NCBI GenBank assembly: GCA_947632415.1
Contig: CANRPB010000034.1
Location: 1 to 12,111 of the forward strand
Length of the DNA stretch: 12,111 bases
DNA from: an uncultured Bacilli bacterium
GTDB taxonomy: Bacteria; Bacillota_I; Bacilli_A; RF39; UBA660
Reading direction: 5' to 3'
Part shown: positions 7,291 to 12,111 of the stretch, one piece after another
Layout of the letters: each line of letters begins with the position of its first letter
Position numbering within the stretch: the first letter of the stretch is position 1
Position numbers and translations under genes: made by a program
The notes under the pieces: generated by a model
The model's input: only the letters and a program-made list of their open reading frames with translations
Database searches by the model: none
What the model was told of the DNA's origin: nothing

Positions 7291-7496
7291 ATTATTTAAA
7301 GACCGAGAAGAAGCGTAGTAGTAAACTAGGACTATTTAGAGAAGAAGTGGTTGGTGAAAACTTTTAGTACCGGTTTATGAATTTACTTTGGAGTTGGGTT
7401 ATACCCGTTAATCGCGTTAAGATTTTGAGCATAATAACATTATGGAAATAAGGTGGTACCACGTTTAGACGTCCTTATATTTATAATGTTTTTTTT
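7291..7496 (+). promoter_or_regulatory. T-box leader (tRNA-sensing riboswitch), Leu UUA specifier
   Basis: T-box leaders bind uncharged tRNA and let transcription continue when the amino acid is scarce. Stem I shows a loop E motif, AGTA (7317-7320) facing GAA (7379-7381), with GTAAAC (7321-7326) pairing to GTTTAT (7373-7378). Upper-stem elements TTAGAGA and GGTTGGTGAAAA follow. Aligned with the known B. subtilis glyQS layout (GAA, one base, specifier), the specifier is TTA at 7383-7385, a Leu codon, which agrees with leuS downstream. GGGT-TAT-ACCC (7395-7405) resembles stem III. The T-box sequence AAGGTGGTACCACG spans 7450-7463, and its TGGT would pair with a tRNA ending in ACCA, as tRNA-Leu does (A73). 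It overlaps the terminator listed separately. Confidence 0.93.
7436..7496 (+). terminator. Regulated terminator of the T-box leader
   Basis: AACATTAT (7436-7443) pairs with ATAATGTT (7483-7490), ATAAGG (7448-7453) with CCTTAT (7473-7478), and ACGT (7461-7464) with ACGT (7469-7472) around loop TTAG. The 3' side runs into eight T (7489-7496). The 5' half contains the T-box bases needed for the antiterminator, so the two structures exclude each other. Confidence 0.85.
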
Positions 7497-7508
7497 GGGA
7501 GATGGTAT

Positions 7509-7862
7509 ATGAGTGCTTTGGTTGTTTTTGTAGTTACGTTTGTGGTTATTTTTTTGCTTTATTTATTTTTGGTTATTTTAAATAATAAGAAGAAGAGTAG
7601 GATTTTTGAAACAAGTCAAGCAATGTTAATTATTAAGGCTAGTAAGTTGGATATTAGTAAGATTAGTAAGAATGAGTTTGCTTTGGTGTTGTCTTTGGCT
7701 AATTCGTTTATTGTTGCGTTTACGCTTATGGTTTCTGATTTTTTTGATAATTATATTATTAAGTTAGTTGTTTGTTTTGTTTTGTTGGTTTTACTTATTT
7801 TAGTTATTTATCGTTTAATTGGAATAGTATATAAGAAGAAGGAAGGTAAGAAGAATGTATAA
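7509..7862 (+). CDS. Small membrane protein of unknown function inside the leuS T-box operon
   Basis: This 117-residue protein is not one I recognise. It has three likely membrane helices: about 3-25, 57-77 and 83-107. Between the first two is a hydrophilic stretch with NNKKKSR and two similar short units, ASKLDISKISK; the C-terminus is basic (YKKKEGKKNV). ATG 7509 follows GGGAGATGG at a good distance and is the first start after the T-box terminator. The gene's end overlaps leuS by 8 nt (its TAA is 7860-7862, leuS starts at 7855), which implies translational coupling. It is therefore controlled by leucyl-tRNA charging together with leuS. A link to leucine uptake or to LeuRS is only a guess from position; at this size it is no typical transporter. 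Confidence 0.8.
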   Translation: MSALVVFVVTFVVIFLLYLFLVILNNKKKSRIFETSQAMLIIKASKLDISKISKNEFALVLSLANSFIVAFTLMVSDFFDNYIIKLVVCFVLLVLLILVIYRLIGIVYKKKEGKKNV

Positions 7863-10254
7863 TTTTCGTGCGATTGAGAAGAAGTGGCAAAATTATTGGG
7901 ATGAGAAGGGGACTTTTAATGTTTCGGTTGATGATTCAAAGAAGAAGTTTTATATGTTGGTTGAGTTTCCTTATCCGTCTGGAACTGGTTTACATGTAGG
8001 ACATGCTCGTGTTTATAGTGCGAGTGATGTTCAGGCTCGTTTTAGAAGGGCTATGGGTTATAATGTTTTGTTTCCAATGGGATGGGATGCTTTTGGTGCT
8101 CCTGCTGAGCAGTATGCGATTAAGAATCATGTTTATCCTGCTTTGGTTGTTAAGGAGAATAGTCGTGTTTTTAAGGAACAGATGAAGTCTCTTGGTTTGT
8201 CTATTGATTGGTCGCGTGAGTTTTCGACGACTGATCCTGAGTATTATAAATTGACTCAGTGGCAGTTTTTACAGTTTTATAAGGCTGGTTTGGCTTATAA
8301 GTCTTATAAGGAGATAAATTGGTGTCCTAAGTGTAAAATGGGTTTATCTAATGAGGATGCTCAAGGAGGGGTTTGTGAGCGTTGTGGTTCTCCTACGACT
8401 AAGAAGCTTAAGAATCAATGGGTTCTTAGAATGAGTGATTATGCTGATAAGTTGCTTGATGGTTTGGATGATACTTTGTTTTTGGATAAGGTTAAGACGG
8501 CTCAGATTAATTGGATTGGTAAGAGTGTTGGTGCTTCTGTTAGTTTTAAACTTGCTGATTGTGATGATTTTATAGAAGTATTTACGACGCGTCCTGATAC
8601 TTTGTATGGTGTTACTTTTATGGTTATTAGTCCGGAGCATGAGTTTTTAAGTAAGTATAAGGATAGAATTTCTAATATTGATGAGGTTACTAAGTATCAA
8701 GAGAGTGCGAAGAGAAAAAGTGAGATTGAAAGGACGGATAATACTAAGGAGAAGACGAGTGTTCTTGTTAAGGGTCTTGAGGCTATTAATCCTGTTACTG
8801 GTGATTTACTTCCTATTTGGGTTGCTGATTATGTTTTGGCTTCTTATGGTACGGGGGCGATAATGGCGGTTCCTGCTCATGATGAGAGGGATTATGCTTT
8901 TGCTCGTAAGTTTTCAATTCCTATTGTTCCGGTTATTGATGGTGGGGATATAGATAAAGAGGCTTATGTTTTGGATGGTGTTCATATTAATTCTGATTTT
9001 TTGAATGGTTTGAATAAGGATGATGCTATTTCAAAGATGATTGATTTTCTTGAGAGTAAGGGAATAGGTCATAAGCAGGTTAATTATCGTTTACAGGATT
9101 GGATTTTTTCTCGTCAAAGGTTTTGGGGTGAGCCTATTCCAATGGTTTATTGTGATAGTTGTGGATGGGTTCCTGTTGATGAGGCTGATTTACCGATTGT
9201 TTTACCGGTTGTTGAGTCTTATGAGCCAACGGATAATGGTGAGTCTCCGCTTGCTAATATCGAGGAGTTTGTTAATTGTAAGTGTCCTAAGTGTGGTGGA
9301 AGTGCTAAGCGTGAGACTGATACAATGCCGAATTGGGCTGGTTCTAGTTGGTATTGGTTAAGGTATATGGATCCTCATAATAGTAATGAGATTGCTTCTA
9401 TGGATGCTATGAAGTATTGGGGTCAAGTTGATTTGTATGATGGTGGTATGGAGCATGCTACTAGACATTTGTTGTATGCAAGGTTTTGGAATATTTTTTT
9501 GCATGAACAGGGTTTAGTTCCATATAGTGAGCCTTTTTTAAAGCGTATTGCTCATGGTATGATTTTGGCTTCAAATGGTGAAAAAATGAGTAAGAGTAAG
9601 GGTAATGTTGTTAATCCTAATGATATGATTAATGAGTATGGTGCTGATGCTTTGCGTACTTATGAGATGTTTATTGGTGATTATTCTAAGGATGCTTCTT
9701 GGAATGAACTTGGTTTAAAGGGTTGTAGTAAGTTTTTGGATCGTGTTTGGAGATTGCAGAGTAGATTGAGTGATAATTTGGGTTATACTGATAGTTTGGA
9801 GATTATTATTAATCAGACTATTAAGAAGGTTACTAATGATATTTCTAATCTTGATTACAATACGGCTGTTTCGGCTTTGATGATTTTGCTTAATGAGATG
9901 GAAAAGTTGGATAGTATTACGCGTAGTGATTATCGTGTTTTGATTCAGTTGCTTAATCCTTTTGCTCCTCATATTACGGAAGAGATTAATTCTGTTTGTG
10001 GATTGGGTGAGGAGTTAAGTGCGAGTGCATGGCCTGTTTATGATGAGGATAAGACTGTTTCTCTTTCTTATGAAATGGTTGTTCAAGTTAATGGCAAAAT
10101 TCGTGGTAAAATTGTTGTTGCTACTGATGCTTCTAATGATGAGATGCTTAAACTTGCTTATGATATTCCTAATGTTAAGGTGTTTACTGATGGAAAAGAG
10201 GTTGTAAAGGAAGTTGTTGTTCCTAAGAAATTGGTAAATATTGTTGTAAAATAG
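7855..10254 (+). CDS. leuS: Leucyl-tRNA synthetase
   Basis: LeuRS attaches leucine to tRNA-Leu in the cytoplasm and edits mischarged tRNA. The 799-residue class I enzyme has its HIGH-type signature as HVGH (47-50, within PYPSGTGLHVGH) and KMSKS at 577-581. A zinc-binding insertion has C157, C160, C174 and C177. The CP1 editing domain shows the Thr-rich TTRPDTLYG (244-252) and HDERDYAFA (342-350), whose Asp (D346) is the family's editing specificity residue. A second cysteine set (C433, C436, C477, C480) could form another zinc site near the leucine-specific region. The C-terminal anticodon and tRNA-binding part ends normally, without truncation. An AAGGAAGG site lies inside the end of the preceding gene, and expression is governed by the upstream Leu T-box. 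No terminator was seen after the gene. Confidence 0.98.
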   Translation: MYNFRAIEKKWQNYWDEKGTFNVSVDDSKKKFYMLVEFPYPSGTGLHVGHARVYSASDVQARFRRAMGYNVLFPMGWDAFGAPAEQYAIKNHVYPALVVKENSRVFKEQMKSLGLSIDWSREFSTTDPEYYKLTQWQFLQFYKAGLAYKSYKEINWCPKCKMGLSNEDAQGGVCERCGSPTTKKLKNQWVLRMSDYADKLLDGLDDTLFLDKVKTAQINWIGKSVGASVSFKLADCDDFIEVFTTRPDTLYGVTFMVISPEHEFLSKYKDRISNIDEVTKYQESAKRKSEIERTDNTKEKTSVLVKGLEAINPVTGDLLPIWVADYVLASYGTGAIMAVPAHDERDYAFARKFSIPIVPVIDGGDIDKEAYVLDGVHINSDFLNGLNKDDAISKMIDFLESKGIGHKQVNYRLQDWIFSRQRFWGEPIPMVYCDSCGWVPVDEADLPIVLPVVESYEPTDNGESPLANIEEFVNCKCPKCGGSAKRETDTMPNWAGSSWYWLRYMDPHNSNEIASMDAMKYWGQVDLYDGGMEHATRHLLYARFWNIFLHEQGLVPYSEPFLKRIAHGMILASNGEKMSKSKGNVVNPNDMINEYGADALRTYEMFIGDYSKDASWNELGLKGCSKFLDRVWRLQSRLSDNLGYTDSLEIIINQTIKKVTNDISNLDYNTAVSALMILLNEMEKLDSITRSDYRVLIQLLNPFAPHITEEINSVCGLGEELSASAWPVYDEDKTVSLSYEMVVQVNGKIRGKIVVATDASNDEMLKLAYDIPNVKVFTDGKEVVKEVVVPKKLVNIVVK

Positions 10255-10277
10255 TTTTATTGTTTTAAAAAATATTG

Positions 10278-10283
10278 TATAAT
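10278..10283 (+). promoter_or_regulatory. -10 box of a promoter for the DUF4870-like gene
   Basis: A perfect TATAAT lies 20 nt before ATG 10304. The -35 is poor: TTTATT at 10256-10261 with a 16-nt spacer matches only 3 of 6. Transcription from here would start near 10290, just ahead of AGGAG. Confidence 0.45.
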
Positions 10284-10290
10284 GTTTGAT

Positions 10291-10295
10291 AGGAG
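10291..10295 (+). promoter_or_regulatory. Ribosome binding site choosing the 10304 start
   Basis: AGGAG is 8 nt before ATG 10304. The longer in-frame reading from TTG 10286 would place this site inside the coding region and lies at or before the predicted transcript start. Confidence 0.7.
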
Positions 10296-10303
10296 TGAGT
10301 TAT

Positions 10304-10684
10304 ATGGAGAATAATGTTAATAGTACAAGTAGTAATGTTAAGTTGTATAGTATTTTATCTTATATTGGAATTTTATGGATTGTTGGTTTGCTTGTTAAGG
10401 AGAAGAGTGATAAGACGGTAAGATTTCATGTAGGACAGGGTATGTTACTAACTTTATTAAATATCGTAATTGGTGTTATTAATAGGGCTATTATTGGTAA
10501 TATTTTTTCTGTTACTGAGTATGTTTTAGGTGTTCCTTATAGGACTGTTAGTGGTCTTGGGCTTGCAATAGAGTTTATTCTTAGTTTAATACCTTTTGTG
10601 TTAATGATTATTGGTATTGTTAATGCTTCTAAGTGTAAAGAGGAGGAATTACCTGTTATTGGTAAGTTTGCTTTTTATAAGTAA
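10304..10684 (+). CDS. DUF4870-like small membrane protein
   Basis: From ATG 10304 the product is 126 residues. A polar, Asn/Ser-rich N-terminus (1-12) precedes hydrophobic segments at about 14-31, 45-65 and 85-107. The pattern 'phobic segment, then VRFHVGQGMLL (39-49), then a second phobic region, then IIGIVNASKCKEEELPVIGKF' matches the DUF4870/Tic20-like family as I know it, where RFHA.QG, N.A..G and LP.IG are recurrent. The family's biochemical role is not established. A -10 box sits just upstream and a strong terminator just downstream, so the gene looks monocistronic, although read-through from leuS is possible because no leuS terminator was seen. Confidence 0.75.
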   Translation: MENNVNSTSSNVKLYSILSYIGILWIVGLLVKEKSDKTVRFHVGQGMLLTLLNIVIGVINRAIIGNIFSVTEYVLGVPYRTVSGLGLAIEFILSLIPFVLMIIGIVNASKCKEEELPVIGKFAFYK

Positions 10685-10686
10685 TG

Positions 10687-10726
10687 AAAAGGGATTGTTT
10701 CAAATTTTTTTGGGGCAGTCTTTTTT
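10687..10726 (+). terminator. Rho-independent terminator after the DUF4870-like gene
   Basis: The 15-nt arm at 10687-10701 pairs throughout, counting G-U wobbles, with the arm at 10712-10726 around a 10-nt loop. The 3' arm ends in a run of six T (10721-10726). It begins 2 nt after the stop codon. Confidence 0.8.
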
Positions 10727-10750
10727 CTTGATTTATTTGTTGGTGATATT

Positions 10751-11614
10751 ATGAGGGTTATTTCTATTTCTAAGAAGAGATTTGATAGTTTGAAGAAGGT
10801 TCATTTGTGTGATGTTAATACGGAGGCTGATTTGTATAGTTTTACATATCATGGTGTTGATAAGTTATTAAAGAAACTTTATGTTAGTGATGGTATTAAT
10901 TTTGCTAAAAAGTTATTTACATTGGAGGTTTTGAGTAGTTATGATTTGCCTAGTTGTTTTGTTGTTCCTGATAGTCTTGTTTCTGTAAATAAGGAGGTTG
11001 TTGGTTTTTCTATTCCTTGTATTGATGGTATTACGTTGAAGGGGTTATTTGATAATGATTATCCTTTTGAGGTTAAGATTAAGTATTTGAAGGACATTGG
11101 TTTAATTTTGGATAAAATGGTTAATATTAGAAAGCATACTGATCTTAAGCATTTTTATTTGAATGATGTCCATGAGTCTAATTTTATGGTTAATTATGAT
11201 ACTGGGGAGTTGTGTGTGATTGATTTGGATGGTTGTAAGGTTAATGGTTCTTTTTCTTTTCCTGCTCGTTATTTAACGCCTCGTGCTTTACTTAATAGTG
11301 TTAATAAGTATAATATTGATAATTATAGACATGGGGCTTATGTGATGGCTGATTATAATAGTGATTTGTATTGTTATGTGATTATTGTTCTTAATTTTTT
11401 GTATGGTGATTGTATTAATAATTTGGGGTTATCTAGTTTTTATGATTATTTGAATTATTTGGAAAGGATTGGGATTAATAAGGATTTATTGGTGTGTTTT
11501 AGTAGGATTGTTTCTTATGGTGATAATATTAATCCTATGAATTATTTGGATAGTTTAACTAGTGAGCAGGTTTGTCGGGCTAAGAAGAGGGTTTATTCGA
11601 TTGTGAAAAAATAG
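10751..11614 (+). CDS. Protein-kinase-fold protein, atypical, function unknown
   Basis: The 287-residue product has the layout of the protein-kinase-like/aminoglycoside-phosphotransferase fold. A small N-lobe carries HGVDKLLKKLY, a possible place for the ATP-binding Lys. The linker is near GFSIPCIDGITLKGLF. A catalytic loop, LNDVHESNFMV, has D139 and N144 in the D-x4-N spacing. The metal-binding aspartate follows at D158 in VIDLDG. These three residues are the core of the fold, so ATP binding and phosphotransfer are plausible. The usual glycine-rich loop and HRD or HGD form are not obvious (LND instead). No membrane helix or signal peptide is seen, so it is cytoplasmic. A weak GGTGAT site precedes ATG 10751, and the gene begins only 24 nt after a terminator. 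The substrate (protein, small molecule or lipid) cannot be told. Confidence 0.65.
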   Translation: MRVISISKKRFDSLKKVHLCDVNTEADLYSFTYHGVDKLLKKLYVSDGINFAKKLFTLEVLSSYDLPSCFVVPDSLVSVNKEVVGFSIPCIDGITLKGLFDNDYPFEVKIKYLKDIGLILDKMVNIRKHTDLKHFYLNDVHESNFMVNYDTGELCVIDLDGCKVNGSFSFPARYLTPRALLNSVNKYNIDNYRHGAYVMADYNSDLYCYVIIVLNFLYGDCINNLGLSSFYDYLNYLERIGINKDLLVCFSRIVSYGDNINPMNYLDSLTSEQVCRAKKRVYSIVKK

Positions 11615-11647
11615 GTAATTCTTTTTATGAATACATTTAAAATTTTT

Positions 11648-11730
11648 GGGTGGAAATGGAAGAATTGGTAGATTATTAATACTTTTGTATTTGCAAAAAT
11701 ATTTAGATAATTCTTGCTTATATATATCAT
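11648..11730 (+). pseudogene. Decayed tRNA-Leu-like segment
   Basis: GAATTGGTAGA (11662-11672), preceded by ATGGAA, matches the D-arm core of bacterial tRNA-Leu (ATGGTGGAATTGGTAGA). It is followed by a hairpin AATAC-TTTT-GTATT in the anticodon-arm place, a short hairpin TATTT/AAATA where a long variable arm would be, and ATAA-TTCTTGC-TTAT, which has T-arm shape with a 7-nt loop. The acceptor stem does not close and the anticodon loop is too short, so it should not be a working tRNA. The D-arm match is the only strong part; the rest could be coincidence. Confidence 0.35.
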
Positions 11731-11847
11731 TCTTTTTTGAAAAAAATAGTGATTTATATTGTCAAAAGTAATGAGGTTAGGGTTAAAAATGATTTTTTAT
11801 ATAAAGGTTATATGAGATTATGTTGAGTAATTGTAAAAATTAGAAAT

Positions 11848-11874
11848 AGGTACTTGATTAAAAGTGCTTTTTTT
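11848..11874 (+). terminator. Rho-independent terminator in the intergenic region
   Basis: AGGTACTT (11848-11855) pairs with AAGTGCTT (11862-11869), including two G-U pairs, around loop GATTAA, and runs into seven T (11868-11874). It could end the transcript of the kinase-like gene 230 nt upstream or of an unseen small RNA. Confidence 0.75.
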
Positions 11875-11901
11875 GATATATTATTAATGTAGAATTATAG
11901 C
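11873..11901 (+). promoter_or_regulatory. Possible promoter of the second prepilin gene
   Basis: TTGATA (11873-11878, 5 of 6 matches) and TATAGC (11896-11901, 4 of 6) are 17 nt apart. The -35 overlaps the T-run of the terminator. The predicted transcript start near 11908 leaves a leader of about 55 nt containing a small hairpin, TATAG-TT-CTATA. Confidence 0.4.
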
Positions 11902-11962
11902 AAAGAATAAAATTACTGCAAGACTATAGTTCTATAAGGGAAAAGTAAAAAGGAGGATGTTT

Positions 11963-12111
11963 ATGAAAAATAAAAAAATAAAGTTAACAAATAGTAAACT
12001 AGGGGGGGGGGTGCGAAAGTCTAGAAAAATAAAGGCTTTCACCCTCATAGAACTACTCGCTATAATAGTAATACTCGCGATAATTGCAGTAATAACTGTT
12101 CCAATAATATT
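11963..12111 (+). CDS. Prepilin-type N-terminal domain protein (5' part, runs off the window)
   Basis: ATG 11963 follows a perfect AGGAGG-type site (AAGGAGGATG, 11950-11959). About 50 residues are visible. A 25-residue basic leader ends ...RKSRKIKA, followed by FTLIELLAIIVILAIIAVI, the class III prepilin signal with Glu at mature position 5. Cleavage would fall between A25 and F26. The leader is much longer than the 5 residues of the pilin at 116. Leader codons 14-16 are GGG GGG GGG within a run of ten G (12002-12011). The codons are unlike the neighbours': of eleven Ile, ten are ATA and one ATT, and Leu is CTA, CTC or TTA with no TTG. This suggests a different origin or another strand history. 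The 3' part is outside the window, so the pilin class is unknown. Confidence 0.85.
   Translation, partial: MKNKKIKLTNSKLGGGVRKSRKIKAFTLIELLAIIVILAIIAVITVPII
12002..12011 (+). repeat. G10 homopolymer within the prepilin leader codons
   Basis: Ten consecutive G occur in a very AT-rich sequence, inside a reading frame near its 5' end. With ten G the frame continues into FTLIELL. With nine G it meets TAA after CTA GAA AAA; with eleven G it meets TAG after GCG AAA GTC. The position and frame effect are those of a simple-repeat slippage site. Confidence 0.85.

Larger units (their letters stand above)
11615..11962 (+). other. Intergenic region of about 350 nt without a convincing gene
   Basis: No coding region with a credible start and ribosome site is present. 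It holds a decayed tRNA-Leu-like stretch, a hairpin ATATAA-AGG-TTATAT near 11800, a clear terminator (11848-11874), a possible promoter (11873-11901) and a leader of about 55 nt before the next gene. Composition changes here from the T/G-rich + strand of the earlier genes to A-rich. Confidence 0.7.

Noticed and set aside
10286..10303. TTG start for the DUF4870-like gene
   Set aside because: It lies at the edge of the -10 box and would put the AGGAG ribosome site inside the coding region.
11627..11671. A 14-codon open frame (MNTFKIFGWKWKNW) with three Trp codons, resembling an attenuator leader peptide
   Set aside because: No ribosome site at a proper distance, no Trp biosynthesis gene follows, and TGG is frequent by chance in this T/G-rich strand; it also overlaps the tRNA-Leu-like D-arm match.
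11902..11962. A c-di-GMP or other riboswitch ahead of the second prepilin gene
   Set aside because: The leader is only about 55 nt and contains none of the conserved GEMM-type sequence blocks I could look for; only a small TATAG/CTATA hairpin is present.
12002..12011. The G10 run as a G-quadruplex like the one near Neisseria pilE
   Set aside because: A pilE-type quadruplex needs four separated G runs; only one run is present, so slippage is the simpler reading.
1..12111. CRISPR array, IS element or prophage genes
   Set aside because: No spaced direct repeats, transposase, integrase or phage structural genes were seen.

Overview
The window is about 12.1 kb of very AT-rich DNA from a low-GC Gram-positive bacterium. 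All supported genes lie on the + strand. TGA is used as a stop (the rsmE and pyruvate kinase genes end in it) and Trp is TGG, so the genetic code is standard bacterial, not Mycoplasma code 4. A T-box leader, Shine-Dalgarno sites of the GGTGAG/GGAG type and frequent TATAAT -10 boxes point to Bacillota. The AT-richness, short intergenic spaces and coding strand dominated by GTT, GAT, TTG and AAG suggest an uncultured Bacilli lineage of the RF39/Erysipelotrichia/Acholeplasma-like kind. That placement is inference from style, not from a database match.

Layout. (1) 116-1970: a small type IV pilin-like protein, the 16S rRNA methyltransferase RsmE and an acidic single-pass membrane protein form a tight transcription unit, ended by a strong terminator that overlaps the last stop codon. 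(2) 2022-3293: the tRNA methylthiotransferase MtaB, with its own promoter and a weak AT-only terminator. (3) 3437-7278: a divergent pyruvate kinase and a glycoside hydrolase family 31 protein, 8 nt apart behind a good promoter; both carry substitutions at normally invariant active-site positions. (4) 7256-10254: a promoter inside the end of the GH31 gene, a complete T-box leader with a Leu UUA specifier, an unrecognised small membrane protein, and leuS. (5) 10304-10684: a DUF4870-like membrane protein with a terminator. (6) 10751-11614: an atypical kinase-fold protein. (7) 11615-11962: about 350 nt without a gene, holding a decayed tRNA-Leu-like segment, a clear terminator and a possible promoter. 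(8) 11963 to the window end: the 5' part of a second prepilin gene, with a G10 homopolymer in its leader-peptide codons and codon use quite unlike the other genes.

How the genes fit together. Translation and RNA modification dominate (RsmE, MtaB, LeuRS), with leucine-tRNA charging sensed by the T-box. Two pilin-like genes frame the window. The most interesting signals are the second prepilin, where one G gained or lost runs into a stop within about ten codons (a candidate phase-variable switch), and the pyruvate kinase/GH31 pair, whose catalytic residues look partly remodelled or lost.
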